A program made the position numbers and the translations under genes. A DNA stretch of 34,645 bases from a virus, in the IMG/VR virus record IMGVR_UViG_3300006802_009853, positions 1 through 34,645 of that record; one strand, given 5' to 3'. The notes beneath the pieces are model-generated. The model searched no databases. It saw only the letters and a program-made list of their open reading frames with translations, and was not told where the DNA came from. Of this stretch, positions 5,927-13,719 are shown piece after piece. Numbering within the stretch: position 1 is the first letter of the stretch; each line of letters opens with the position of its first letter.

Positions 5927-7908
5927 ATAAACTAAAAAAAATAGATGAAGCTTGGTTAAAAATAGATGTTAATGAAGATGAAATATTTAACCCGACCAGT
6001 ATACTCAAGTCATCAGAGGATGATTTTCACCTAAAGCTTTCCTGGCTAATGACTAAGCCAGAGTACTTCTCTTTTCTTGTAAAAGAAATATTTAACATCA
6101 ATCTATTACCTTCTCAGGCTTTAATCTTATACGAACTTTGGAACCGTAAATTTCCAATGCTTATAGCTAGTCGTGGATTTGGTAAATCCTTTATGTTGTC
6201 TCTTTATGCTATGCTAAGGGCCGTTTTATTACCTAAGAGAAAAGTAGTAGTTGTTGGTGCTGCTTTTCGTCAATCTAAAGTTCTTTTTGAATACATGGAA
6301 ACCATATGGAACAATGCGCCAATTTTAAGGGATATATGCGATGGGAATAGTGGACCCCGTAGAGATGTTGACCGTTGCGTTATGCGTATTAATGATTCAA
6401 GGGTTACTTGCTTACCTCTTGGTGACGGGCAAAAAATTAGAGGTCAAAGAGCTAATGATATTATTAGCGATGAATTTGCTTCCATACCTCGCGATATCTT
6501 TGAAACGGTTGTTGCAGGTTTTGCTGCCGTAAGTTCAGACCCAATTGAAAATGTCAAAAGATTGGCCGCAGAAAAAAAGGCAAAAGAACTAGGGGTTGAT
6601 ATTACCGTCGATGAAGATTCTGCCATACAAGAAAAAGACAACCAAATTATCCTAAGCGGTACAGCTTACTATGACTTTAATCATTTTGCAGACTACTGGA
6701 AAAGATGGAAAAAAATAATCAAAAGCAAAGGAGATCCTGAAAAATTAAGAGACTTGTTTGGTGGAGAAGAAGTGCCAAAAAACTTTAGGGCAGATGAGTA
6801 CTCTGTTATAAGAATACCTTACGAATTGCTTCCAGAAGGATTTATGGATGCGGCGCAGGTTGCAAGATCTAAAGCTACTGTTCATACTGGTATTTACCAA
6901 ATGGAGTTTGGTGCAGTATTTACTAGAGACTCAGAGGGATTTTTTAAACGATCATTAATCGAGTCTTGCGTCGTTAACGAAAAAGAGCCAATTAGAGATG
7001 CTAAAAATAACGAAATAATGTTTGAGGCCAAACTTTCGGGCGATTTAAACAAGAGATATGTATTTGGTGTTGACCCTGCCTCTGAGGTAGATAATTTTAG
7101 TATAATTGTTTTAGAGATTTGTGAAGATCATAGGAAGATTGTTTATTGCTGGACTACCACTAGATCACAACACAAAGAAAAAGTTAAGAAAGGTTATTCA
7201 ACTGAAACTGACTTCTACTCTTATTGTGCTAGAAAAATTAGAGATTTAATGAAATTGTTTCCATGTGTCCATATAGCTATGGATGCTCAGGGTGGCGGTA
7301 TAGCTGTCATGGAGTCTTTACATGACAACGATAAAATCAAAGAAGGAGAATTACCTATATGGGAAGTAATAAATGAAGATAAACCGAAAGATACAGATGA
7401 TAATCGTGGTTTACATATATTAGAAATGTGTCAGTTTGCTAAACATGAATGGCTGGCAGAGGCTAATCATGGGCTGAGAAAAGACTTTGAGGATAAAGTT
7501 TTACTGTTCCCAGCTTTCGACCCTATTACTTTAGGTGTGTCAACAATAGAAGACGGCATTAAAAATAGAATGTACGACACTCTTGAGGAATGTGTGCTTG
7601 ACATAGAAGAACTAAAAGATGAATTAGCTATGATACAGATGACACAAACCGCTTCCGGTAAGGACAAATGGGATACGCCAGAGGTTATTGTGGCGGCGGG
7701 TAAAAAATCCAAGATGAGAAAAGACAGGTACTCATCTTTACTGATGGCTAATATGGCGGCTAGAATAATATCCAGAACGCCAGAGCAAGAGTTATATGAA
7801 TTTTATGGTGGGTTTGCGACAACTCATAAAAAGAAAACAAAGAAGGATTCTGGGAAGCTATATAACGCACCGGCTTGGTTTACTGATAATATTCAAGATG
7901 CTTACTAA
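5923..7908 (+). CDS. terL: Terminase large subunit (ATPase and nuclease)
   Basis: The product has 661 residues and begins with GTG overlapping the preceding stop (GTGA). It powers DNA translocation into the prohead and cuts concatemers. The N-terminal ATPase has a Walker A-like loop ASRGFGKS (82-89), Walker B IISDEF (180-185) and a coupling motif LSGTAYYD (244-251). The RNase H-like nuclease carries Asp384 (FGVDPAS), Asp454 (AMDAQGGG) and a probable third metal ligand Asp601 (KMRKDRYSS). Length and motif order are typical. An insertion rich in Lys and Glu (about 207-238) lies between Walker B and the coupling motif. The portal gene follows after a promoter. There is no intein or frameshift. 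Confidence 0.93.
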   Translation: MNKLKKIDEAWLKIDVNEDEIFNPTSILKSSEDDFHLKLSWLMTKPEYFSFLVKEIFNINLLPSQALILYELWNRKFPMLIASRGFGKSFMLSLYAMLRAVLLPKRKVVVVGAAFRQSKVLFEYMETIWNNAPILRDICDGNSGPRRDVDRCVMRINDSRVTCLPLGDGQKIRGQRANDIISDEFASIPRDIFETVVAGFAAVSSDPIENVKRLAAEKKAKELGVDITVDEDSAIQEKDNQIILSGTAYYDFNHFADYWKRWKKIIKSKGDPEKLRDLFGGEEVPKNFRADEYSVIRIPYELLPEGFMDAAQVARSKATVHTGIYQMEFGAVFTRDSEGFFKRSLIESCVVNEKEPIRDAKNNEIMFEAKLSGDLNKRYVFGVDPASEVDNFSIIVLEICEDHRKIVYCWTTTRSQHKEKVKKGYSTETDFYSYCARKIRDLMKLFPCVHIAMDAQGGGIAVMESLHDNDKIKEGELPIWEVINEDKPKDTDDNRGLHILEMCQFAKHEWLAEANHGLRKDFEDKVLLFPAFDPITLGVSTIEDGIKNRMYDTLEECVLDIEELKDELAMIQMTQTASGKDKWDTPEVIVAAGKKSKMRKDRYSSLLMANMAARIISRTPEQELYEFYGGFATTHKKKTKKDSGKLYNAPAWFTDNIQDAY

Positions 7909-7910
7909 AA

Positions 7911-7921
7911 TGTGTATAATA
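7911..7921 (+). promoter_or_regulatory. TGTGTATAATA promoter before portal gene
   Basis: An exact copy of TGTGTATAATA starts three bases after the terL stop; TATAAT is at 7915-7920. A weak -35-like TTCAAG (7892-7897) lies 17 bp upstream, inside terL. The transcript would have a leader of about 45 bases before the portal ATG. The leader begins ATAACAACATTCGTAAA, loosely like the leaders at 21665 and 28347. Confidence 0.7.
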
Positions 7922-7972
7922 TAACAACATTCGTAAACCATTCAAATAGGAATTCAATTACTCAAGGCTATC

Positions 7973-9997
7973 ATGAACAAAGAAAAATCTTTAATTACTT
8001 GGAACGAGTCTGACGCACACAGTAAAGCTTTAGCTTTTGAGCAATTTGCAGAAGCTGGAGATGCTTATACTGGCGTTTCAAAGGGTAATCACTATAGAGA
8101 CTTTAAAGATATAGAACCGAACAGAAGTGTTCGACCAGGGTATACACTTCGTGATTATTACTCTTTTAGGCCGGAAGAAAGACCAGCCGGTAAACAAAAA
8201 AGAGTCATCAAGATGTGCATGGATGCATATGACAAGGTTGGAATCATTAGAAATGTCATAGACTTGATGGGAGATTTTGGTTGTCAAGGTATAAACATAG
8301 TCCATGAGAATAAAAGTGTAGAGAAGTTTTATCAGCAGTGGTTTAAAAAGATAGGGGGAAAAGAAAGATCAGAAAGATTTCTTAATACTTTATACAGAAC
8401 CGGTCAGGTTATTTGCTATAGAAGTTTTGCTAATATTACTCCAGAGATAGTAAAATACATAAAGTCTATGGGGTCAGAGATAACAGTTGAGCTTCCAGAG
8501 TTCGATAAAAATCAAATACCTTGGAGGTATACGTTCTTTAACCCCCTAACGATTGACACTTCTAATGGCAATATTAATCTCTTTTTGGGTAGGAGAGATC
8601 TAGAAATAACAGTAAATACATTTCTAGACAACTTTAAAGACGGAGAAGTACCTCAAAAAATAATAAACTCTTTACCTCCTGACATACAAAGCAGAGTAAA
8701 GAAAGGCGAACGAAAGATACCTCTAGATCCAAAAAGGCTTGCGGTTTTCTTCTATAAAAAAGACGACTGGAACAACTGGGCCAACCCGCTTATATACGCA
8801 ATTCTCGATGATATTATAATGCTTGAGAAAATGCGTCTTGCCGACCTGTCTGCATTAGATGGTGCAATCTCCAATATCAGACTATGGACACTTGGTGATT
8901 TAGATCATAAAATCCTTCCAAATAAAGCTGCTATCAATAAGCTTAGAGATATTTTAGCTAGTAATGTTGGCGGCGGTACTATGGATCTTGTCTGGGGTCC
9001 AGAGCTTAAATTCTCAGAGAGTAATTCTCAGATATATAAATTCTTAGGTTCTGAGAAGTACCAATCTGTATTAAATAGTATTTATGCTGGACTTGGCGTT
9101 CCTCCCACTCTAACTGGTATAGCCGGTCAGTCCGGTGGATTTACTAATAATTTCATATCTTTAAAGACTCTGGTCGAAAGACTTCAATACGGTAGAGATC
9201 AACTCACTCTATTCTGGGAGAGGGAGTGCGAGATAGTCAGAAAGGCTATGGGCTTTAGAAAATCTCCACATATTATGTATGACCAAATGAGCTTATCTGA
9301 TGAGTCTAGTGAGAAAAACTTATTAATCCAACTGGCAGATAGAGACATTATATCACACGAAACTATTCTTGAAAGATTTAAAGAAGTTCCATCCGTTGAA
9401 AAGATGAGACTAAAAAGAGAAGATAAAGACAGAACAAAAGATAATCTACCAGAAAAAGCTAGTCCTTTTCACAACCCCAACCATAATCAAGATATGGAAA
9501 AGATTGATAGGCAAGGCGAAATCAATGAAAAAATAGCCGTAGAAAAAGAAAAACAAAAACCAGCACCAGCCGCACCTCAAGGTGGAAGACCTGCAAATAA
9601 GCAAGACAGTGGCCCTAGAAAAAAGAGGGTAGATACTCCAAGATCAAAACCCGGAGTTGCAGAGTTAATGGTTTGGACAAACGACAAGTATGACAAAATA
9701 TCAAGATTTGTCAATGAGGCTTACTTATCTTCTCATAACAAGAAAAATATGCGTAATCTCACAAAAGCCGAGGTTGCTGACATAGAATCCATTAAATTAG
9801 ATATACTATCTAATGTTAAATTAATGGGAGATTGTGATGTAGATGAAATTGTAGAGTGTTTAAATTCTCAAAAAAGACTTCCCTCGCAGGTTAGAAATAC
9901 CTTAAAATCTAAAAATATTTCTCCAAACAACATGAGCCTTTTAGATTATCAAAGACGGGCTATATCAGCATTTATTGAGCATTCTTTGGGTAGTTAA
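7973..9997 (+). CDS. Portal protein
   Basis: The product has 674 residues. It should form the dodecameric ring at the capsid vertex, through which DNA enters and to which the neck attaches. Support comes from its place directly after terL and before the protease-scaffold gene, its length, and a typical portal layout: an N-terminal region with RDYYSFRPEERPAGKQKR, a central clip/stem, and a GVPPTLTGIAGQSGG segment (about 380-395) characteristic of portals, followed by a long helix. The C-terminal 170 residues add a Lys/Pro/Ala-rich linker (EKQKPAPAAPQGGRPANK) and a helical domain that may lie inside the capsid. The start uses a weak AAGG site five bases upstream. Confidence 0.88.
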   Translation: MNKEKSLITWNESDAHSKALAFEQFAEAGDAYTGVSKGNHYRDFKDIEPNRSVRPGYTLRDYYSFRPEERPAGKQKRVIKMCMDAYDKVGIIRNVIDLMGDFGCQGINIVHENKSVEKFYQQWFKKIGGKERSERFLNTLYRTGQVICYRSFANITPEIVKYIKSMGSEITVELPEFDKNQIPWRYTFFNPLTIDTSNGNINLFLGRRDLEITVNTFLDNFKDGEVPQKIINSLPPDIQSRVKKGERKIPLDPKRLAVFFYKKDDWNNWANPLIYAILDDIIMLEKMRLADLSALDGAISNIRLWTLGDLDHKILPNKAAINKLRDILASNVGGGTMDLVWGPELKFSESNSQIYKFLGSEKYQSVLNSIYAGLGVPPTLTGIAGQSGGFTNNFISLKTLVERLQYGRDQLTLFWERECEIVRKAMGFRKSPHIMYDQMSLSDESSEKNLLIQLADRDIISHETILERFKEVPSVEKMRLKREDKDRTKDNLPEKASPFHNPNHNQDMEKIDRQGEINEKIAVEKEKQKPAPAAPQGGRPANKQDSGPRKKRVDTPRSKPGVAELMVWTNDKYDKISRFVNEAYLSSHNKKNMRNLTKAEVADIESIKLDILSNVKLMGDCDVDEIVECLNSQKRLPSQVRNTLKSKNISPNNMSLLDYQRRAISAFIEHSLGS

Positions 9998-10026
9998 ATT
10001 CAGTTTCCTTAAAAAAATAATTTTTT

Positions 10027-10037
10027 TGTGTATATTA
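10027..10037 (+). promoter_or_regulatory. TGTGTATATTA promoter variant before protease-scaffold gene
   Basis: TGTGTATATTA differs by one base from the other five copies and follows a run of seven T. The -10-like hexamer TATATT is at 10031-10036. No -35 box is visible. The GAGGT ribosome site and ATG at 10053 follow 16 bases after the element, so the leader is very short. Confidence 0.55.
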
Positions 10038-10052
10038 TCTGTAGAGGTAAAA

Positions 10053-11543
10053 ATGACTATACAAATATTCCAAAACGAAATAGATGACGGCATTGGTGAA
10101 CTCGTTAAGAGTACTGCCAGTGTTGCGTATTGCTCTGAGGCTATTAAGGCTGACGCTTTTAAAGTTCCAGTCAGTATTTCCGACAGAGCTTTTGCAGAAA
10201 ATAAAGACCAAATAGACCTATATTACTTAGAGTCTGTTTTAGTTTCGTGTGGCTGGAATAAGAACGACGATGTGTTTATGCCAGAGGCGACCTGGGCAGC
10301 AAGAAACACACCAGAAGATAAACAATTCAATTTTATGCACGATGAGAATGATATTATCGGGCATATTACTGGTAGTTATGTCTTAGGTAAAGACGGTAAG
10401 GCTATTGCAGACGATTCTGAGCCACCAAAAGACTTTGACATAATTACTCAGGCTGTCCTTTATAATAGCTGGACTGGTGAAGAAAATAGAGAAAGGATGG
10501 AGAAAATAATCTCCGAAATAGAGGATGGGAAGTGGTACGTTTCTATGGAGTGTCTATTTGCTGGCTTTGATTATGCATTAATTGATAATAAAGGTGTAGC
10601 AAAAGTGTTAGCTAGAACGGAAGAATCTTCGTTTTTAACAAAGCACCTTAGATCATACGGTGGAGACGGAATATACGAAGGTTACAAGGTAGGTAGAGCA
10701 TTGAAAAATATTTCTTTTTCTGGTAAGGGTTTAGTTTCTAAGCCTGCTAACCCAAGAAGTGTAATATTAAAATCAGTTGCTTTTAACGTAGACTCAAACG
10801 ATCTTAATTTCAATATAGGAGAATTTAATATGAGTGACGATCTCTTAGAAAAGCAGTTGGCAGATGTGGTTTCACAGCTTGCCGAAGCAAAAGCTGAGAA
10901 TGAAGCCATTAAAGATAAGATTGAAGAAGCAAAAGATAAAGAATTTGCTACTAAAATTCAAGCTTTTGAGAACTCAGCAGAACAAAGTCAAGCAACCATT
11001 GATGAGCTTAATGAATCAATTAAGGCAAATCAAGCTCGCGTAGCAGAACTTGAAGATGCGCTTCAAACATCTCAAAGCGAATTAGCAGAAGCCATGAAAG
11101 AAATGGACGACATGAAGAAAAAAGCTATGATGCAAAAAAGAAAAGCAAGCTTGACTGAAGCTGGACTTGACGAACAAGAGGTTGAAGACACTATTGCTTC
11201 ATTCGACGCTCTAGGAGAAGAAGCTTTTGAGGCTGTTGTAGCTCTCATGAAAAAGAAGTATGCCGATAAGCACCCTATGAAGAAAAAAGAAGATGAAGCT
11301 GAAGCAGCAATGCCTCCAGAACTAAAGGAAGCTATCGAGAAGAAGAAAAAAGAAAAAGAAAAAGAAGCTAAGGCAGACGAAGAAGAAGCTTTAGCAGAAG
11401 AAGCAACACCAGAGCTTGTTGAAGATTTAGAAACATCTGAGGCCGCATTGGTAGAACAAGAAGTTGAACTAGAAGATCAACTTGAATCAACTAGAGCCTC
11501 AATTTCTGACTGGCTTTCTAAGAACGTACTCTCAACCAAGTAA
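10053..11543 (+). CDS. Prohead protease fused to scaffold domain
   Basis: The product has 496 residues from ATG 10053 (GAGGT at 10044-10048); the open frame extends further upstream but without an ATG or SD. Residues about 1-240 look like a herpesvirus/HK97-type prohead serine protease: a His in NFMHDENDIIG (His96), a Ser in WYVSMECLF (Ser164), and the closing GLVSKPANPRSVI signature. Residues 260-496 form an acidic, Glu/Lys/Ala-rich coiled coil with low-complexity stretches, as in scaffolding proteins. This is the classical protease-scaffold fusion, cleaved out during head maturation. It lies directly between portal and capsid genes. A second start inside the gene (10830) probably produces free scaffold. 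Confidence 0.85.
   Translation: MTIQIFQNEIDDGIGELVKSTASVAYCSEAIKADAFKVPVSISDRAFAENKDQIDLYYLESVLVSCGWNKNDDVFMPEATWAARNTPEDKQFNFMHDENDIIGHITGSYVLGKDGKAIADDSEPPKDFDIITQAVLYNSWTGEENRERMEKIISEIEDGKWYVSMECLFAGFDYALIDNKGVAKVLARTEESSFLTKHLRSYGGDGIYEGYKVGRALKNISFSGKGLVSKPANPRSVILKSVAFNVDSNDLNFNIGEFNMSDDLLEKQLADVVSQLAEAKAENEAIKDKIEEAKDKEFATKIQAFENSAEQSQATIDELNESIKANQARVAELEDALQTSQSELAEAMKEMDDMKKKAMMQKRKASLTEAGLDEQEVEDTIASFDALGEEAFEAVVALMKKKYADKHPMKKKEDEAEAAMPPELKEAIEKKKKEKEKEAKADEEEALAEEATPELVEDLETSEAALVEQEVELEDQLESTRASISDWLSKNVLSTK
10830..11543 (+). CDS. Nested in-frame scaffold protein from internal start
   Basis: Within the protease-scaffold gene, ATAGGAG (10815-10821) lies eight bases before an in-frame ATG at 10830 (Met260 of the fusion). 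It falls just after the protease signature and exactly where the coiled-coil scaffold begins (MSDDLLEKQLADVVSQLAEA). Translation from here gives a 237-residue acidic scaffold sharing its C-terminus with the long form. The arrangement parallels lambda C/Nu3. Start-site quality and domain boundary coincide, which supports real use; expression is inferred. Confidence 0.7.
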   Translation: MSDDLLEKQLADVVSQLAEAKAENEAIKDKIEEAKDKEFATKIQAFENSAEQSQATIDELNESIKANQARVAELEDALQTSQSELAEAMKEMDDMKKKAMMQKRKASLTEAGLDEQEVEDTIASFDALGEEAFEAVVALMKKKYADKHPMKKKEDEAEAAMPPELKEAIEKKKKEKEKEAKADEEEALAEEATPELVEDLETSEAALVEQEVELEDQLESTRASISDWLSKNVLSTK

Positions 11544-11562
11544 TCAATAGGAGATAATAATC

Positions 11563-12057
11563 ATGGCTCTTAAAACAGATAGATACGAAGAATCAACTGA
11601 TATCAGCTATTTTTATAATGCTGGTACAGCAACTCGCGGTGGCGTTGTTTGCCACAGCGTTTTGAGCGCTTCTGGTGCAGCCTTGGATCAAGGTGATAAC
11701 CAAGTGGCATATACTACTGCTGCTGCAACAAGCGTTCCTGTTGGCATCCTTTTAAACGATGTTGTCAATAAAGATTTAACAAGAACCCACTTGAATTTCT
11801 ATAAAGATGAAATTCAGCAAGGTGGTAAGGTGACTGTTATGACTCGCGGTTGGGTTGTTACAGACAACGTAGATGGAACACCTAGCCCTGGCGATATGGC
11901 CTATGCTTCAAATGCAGTAGCTGGTAACATTTCTACCACTGCTGATGACGCACAAGCTTCCGGCAACTTGGCTATTGGTCGTTTTATGTCAGCACCAGAT
12001 GCTGATGGCTATTGTAAAGTCTATGTAAATCTTCCTAATCACGGCCCACTTGCGTAA
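11563..12057 (+). CDS. Head decoration / capsid cement protein
   Basis: The product has 164 residues with an AGGAG site nine bases upstream. It is a beta-rich sequence (TRGGVVCHSVLSASG, PVGILLNDVVNKD, GGKVTVMTRGWVVTDNVDG, SPGDMAYAS, LAIGRFMSAPDADGY) with the layout of small trimeric capsid-stabilising proteins, in which a Gly-Trp-Val strand and a P.pGD.aY turn recur. It sits between scaffold and major capsid, the usual place for lambda gpD-like and DUF2190-like decoration proteins. Codon use is richer in C and G than in the fibre genes, as in the capsid gene, consistent with high expression. The family assignment rests on pattern and synteny. Confidence 0.7.
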   Translation: MALKTDRYEESTDISYFYNAGTATRGGVVCHSVLSASGAALDQGDNQVAYTTAAATSVPVGILLNDVVNKDLTRTHLNFYKDEIQQGGKVTVMTRGWVVTDNVDGTPSPGDMAYASNAVAGNISTTADDAQASGNLAIGRFMSAPDADGYCKVYVNLPNHGPLA

Positions 12058-12083
12058 GCCATAACTCAAAGGAGAAAATAATA

Positions 12084-13088
12084 ATGTCATATACAGAAAG
12101 ACCTAGTGATGAATTCATCAAACTGCTCCGTCAGTCTGGTGATGCAGATATGAATGTAGCTTATGCTGCGCAAAGAGAGTTTGCTAAAGCTCTTGAGACA
12201 CCTCTTAGAAAAGGTGTTTTAATCGGTAATATTCTTGGTGATATTTTCGAGACTATCAATGTCGAGCCAGGAGGAAGCACAGAGTATCCATTGGATCTTC
12301 TTGCGCCTGGAACAGAAGGTGAACACGTAGCTTATACCAATCCCGGTCATGGTCGTATTCCTGAGCGTGCGGTTGAGAGTGACTACGTTATGATTCCAAC
12401 TTATAGCATTGCAAGCAGCATTGACTTCTTGCTTCGCTATGCTCGCGAGGCACGTTGGGACATCGCCGCTCGCGCTATGCAAGTCATGGAAGCTGGTTTT
12501 GTTAAGAAGATGAATGATGACGGTTGGCACACACTTCTTGCTGCTGGTGTTGATCGTAACATCTTGGTTTTCGACGGTGACGCAACAGCAGGTTTCTTCA
12601 CAAAGAGACTGGTTAGCTTAATGCAAACTGTTATGAGAAGAAATGCTGGCGGTAACACCGGAAGCGGTAATCGTGGTCGTTTGACAGATCTGTATGGATC
12701 TCCAGAAATGCTTGAAGACGTTCGTAACTGGGGTCTTGACCAAGTTTCTGACGCTGTTAGAACTACTATCTACAATACCGGTGGTGAATCACCTGTTACT
12801 AATTTGTTTGGCGTTCAGCTTCACGATTTAGATGAGCTTGGTGAAGGTCAGGAATATCAAGACTTCTTCGTTGACGCTCTTGGCGGTTCTGTCGAAGCAA
12901 GTGACGTAGAATTGGTTGTTGGTCTTGACCAAAGCACAAATGACAGCTTCGTGATGCCAATGAAGCAAGCTGTTTCTGTCCACGAAGACCCTGCGTTGCA
13001 CAGACAACAAAGAGTTGGATGGTATGGTTGGGCTGAGTTAGGTTTCGGTGTTCTTGACAACCGAAGAATAATCTTAGGCTCATTCTAA
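12084..13088 (+). CDS. Major capsid protein (HK97 fold)
   Basis: The product has 334 residues, with AAAGGAG about ten bases before the ATG. It follows scaffold and decoration genes and is followed by a strong terminator, the usual setting of the capsid gene. An N-terminal helical arm (about 1-45) leads into a fold with ETINVEPGGSTEYPLDLLAP, a long spine-helix region (LLRYAREARWDIAARAMQVM) and a C-terminal strand series ending RVGWYGWAELGFGVLDNRRI, typical of HK97-type capsid proteins. There is no obvious long delta domain, which fits use of a separate scaffold. Codon use is the least AT-rich in the window. Confidence 0.88.
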   Translation: MSYTERPSDEFIKLLRQSGDADMNVAYAAQREFAKALETPLRKGVLIGNILGDIFETINVEPGGSTEYPLDLLAPGTEGEHVAYTNPGHGRIPERAVESDYVMIPTYSIASSIDFLLRYAREARWDIAARAMQVMEAGFVKKMNDDGWHTLLAAGVDRNILVFDGDATAGFFTKRLVSLMQTVMRRNAGGNTGSGNRGRLTDLYGSPEMLEDVRNWGLDQVSDAVRTTIYNTGGESPVTNLFGVQLHDLDELGEGQEYQDFFVDALGGSVEASDVELVVGLDQSTNDSFVMPMKQAVSVHEDPALHRQQRVGWYGWAELGFGVLDNRRIILGSF

Positions 13089-13114
13089 GCTATCACTCCA
13101 TTTAGAATTCAGTC

Positions 13115-13149
13115 GGAAAGGTAATCGAATGATTGCCTTTCCTTTTTTT
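13115..13149 (+). terminator. Rho-independent terminator after capsid gene
   Basis: GGAAAGGTAATC (13115-13126) pairs with GATTGCCTTTCC (13131-13142) through 12 pairs, one of them G-T, around a GAAT loop, followed directly by seven T. It is the clearest terminator of the window and separates the head genes from the fibre module, whose own promoter lies 17 bp downstream. Confidence 0.92.
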
Positions 13150-13165
13150 ATATATGGATTGGAAA

Positions 13166-13176
13166 TGTGTATAATA
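13166..13176 (+). promoter_or_regulatory. TGTGTATAATA promoter before fibre module
   Basis: An exact copy of TGTGTATAATA lies between the capsid terminator and the gene at 13216; TATAAT is at 13170-13175. No -35 hexamer is recognisable because the upstream bases are the terminator T-run. It allows the adhesion module to be transcribed independently of the head genes. Confidence 0.75.
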
Positions 13177-13215
13177 CCATAGAATATATTAGGATCTTTT
13201 TTTTAGGAGTAAAAA

Positions 13216-13710
13216 ATGGCAGCTTTGTCTGATTATCTAGAATCCGGGCTACTACATCATATTTTTAGAGGGGATTCTTTCCCAAAACCAACAGGCATTG
13301 CTTTAGCTTTGTGTAGCGGGGTTCCTCCAGAGTCTGGAAATGGTGCAAATTATGAAACTGGTGGGTGGCTACCAGAACTCCCCTCTGGCATTAATGGGTC
13401 TGGAACTGGATATTCTAGAATAGACCTGGGAGATCCATCTACGGCTGGAAATGCTGCATGGAACTTCAACACAGCAACACTAGACAATGGAAGTAGCGGT
13501 GTATTTAGTGTCATATGGAATTCTGGTAATTTAACATTTGATACAGCTTTGCTTGACTTAGGTTGGGTTTCTGGCATTGCCATTACAGACCACGCAGGGT
13601 ATGGTTCTGGAAACTTACTCATGGTAGCCGCGCTAAATAACCCAAGGATAGTATACATGGGAGACAATCTAAAGTTTGATCCAGAAGCATTACAAATTAG
13701 TTTTAAATAG
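13216..13710 (+). CDS. Small virion structural protein, tail-fibre associated family
   Basis: The product has 164 residues with TTAGGAG upstream. It matches the common phage pattern of a short N-terminal helix (LSDYLESGLLHHIFRGDSF), a strand with IALALCSGVPPESG, a GYSRIDLG turn, an LGWVSGIAITD strand and a GNLLMVAALNNPRIVYMGDN ending. Proteins of this shape are usually annotated as tail-fibre or minor structural proteins and lie beside fibre genes, as here, ten bases before the 1780-aa fibre. The precise role (fibre attachment or decoration) is not known. Confidence 0.7.
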   Translation: MAALSDYLESGLLHHIFRGDSFPKPTGIALALCSGVPPESGNGANYETGGWLPELPSGINGSGTGYSRIDLGDPSTAGNAAWNFNTATLDNGSSGVFSVIWNSGNLTFDTALLDLGWVSGIAITDHAGYGSGNLLMVAALNNPRIVYMGDNLKFDPEALQISFK

Positions 13711-13719
13711 AGATAAATA

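Noticed and set aside
10008-10027. A7-TAA-T7 inverted repeat before the protease gene as a terminator
   Set aside because: The stem has only A-T pairs and is not followed by a separate T-run; more likely part of the promoter upstream region.
13350-13667. 105-codon minus-strand frame opposite the small structural gene
   Set aside because: No SD or promoter; it lies wholly inside a well-supported + gene with typical phage protein features.
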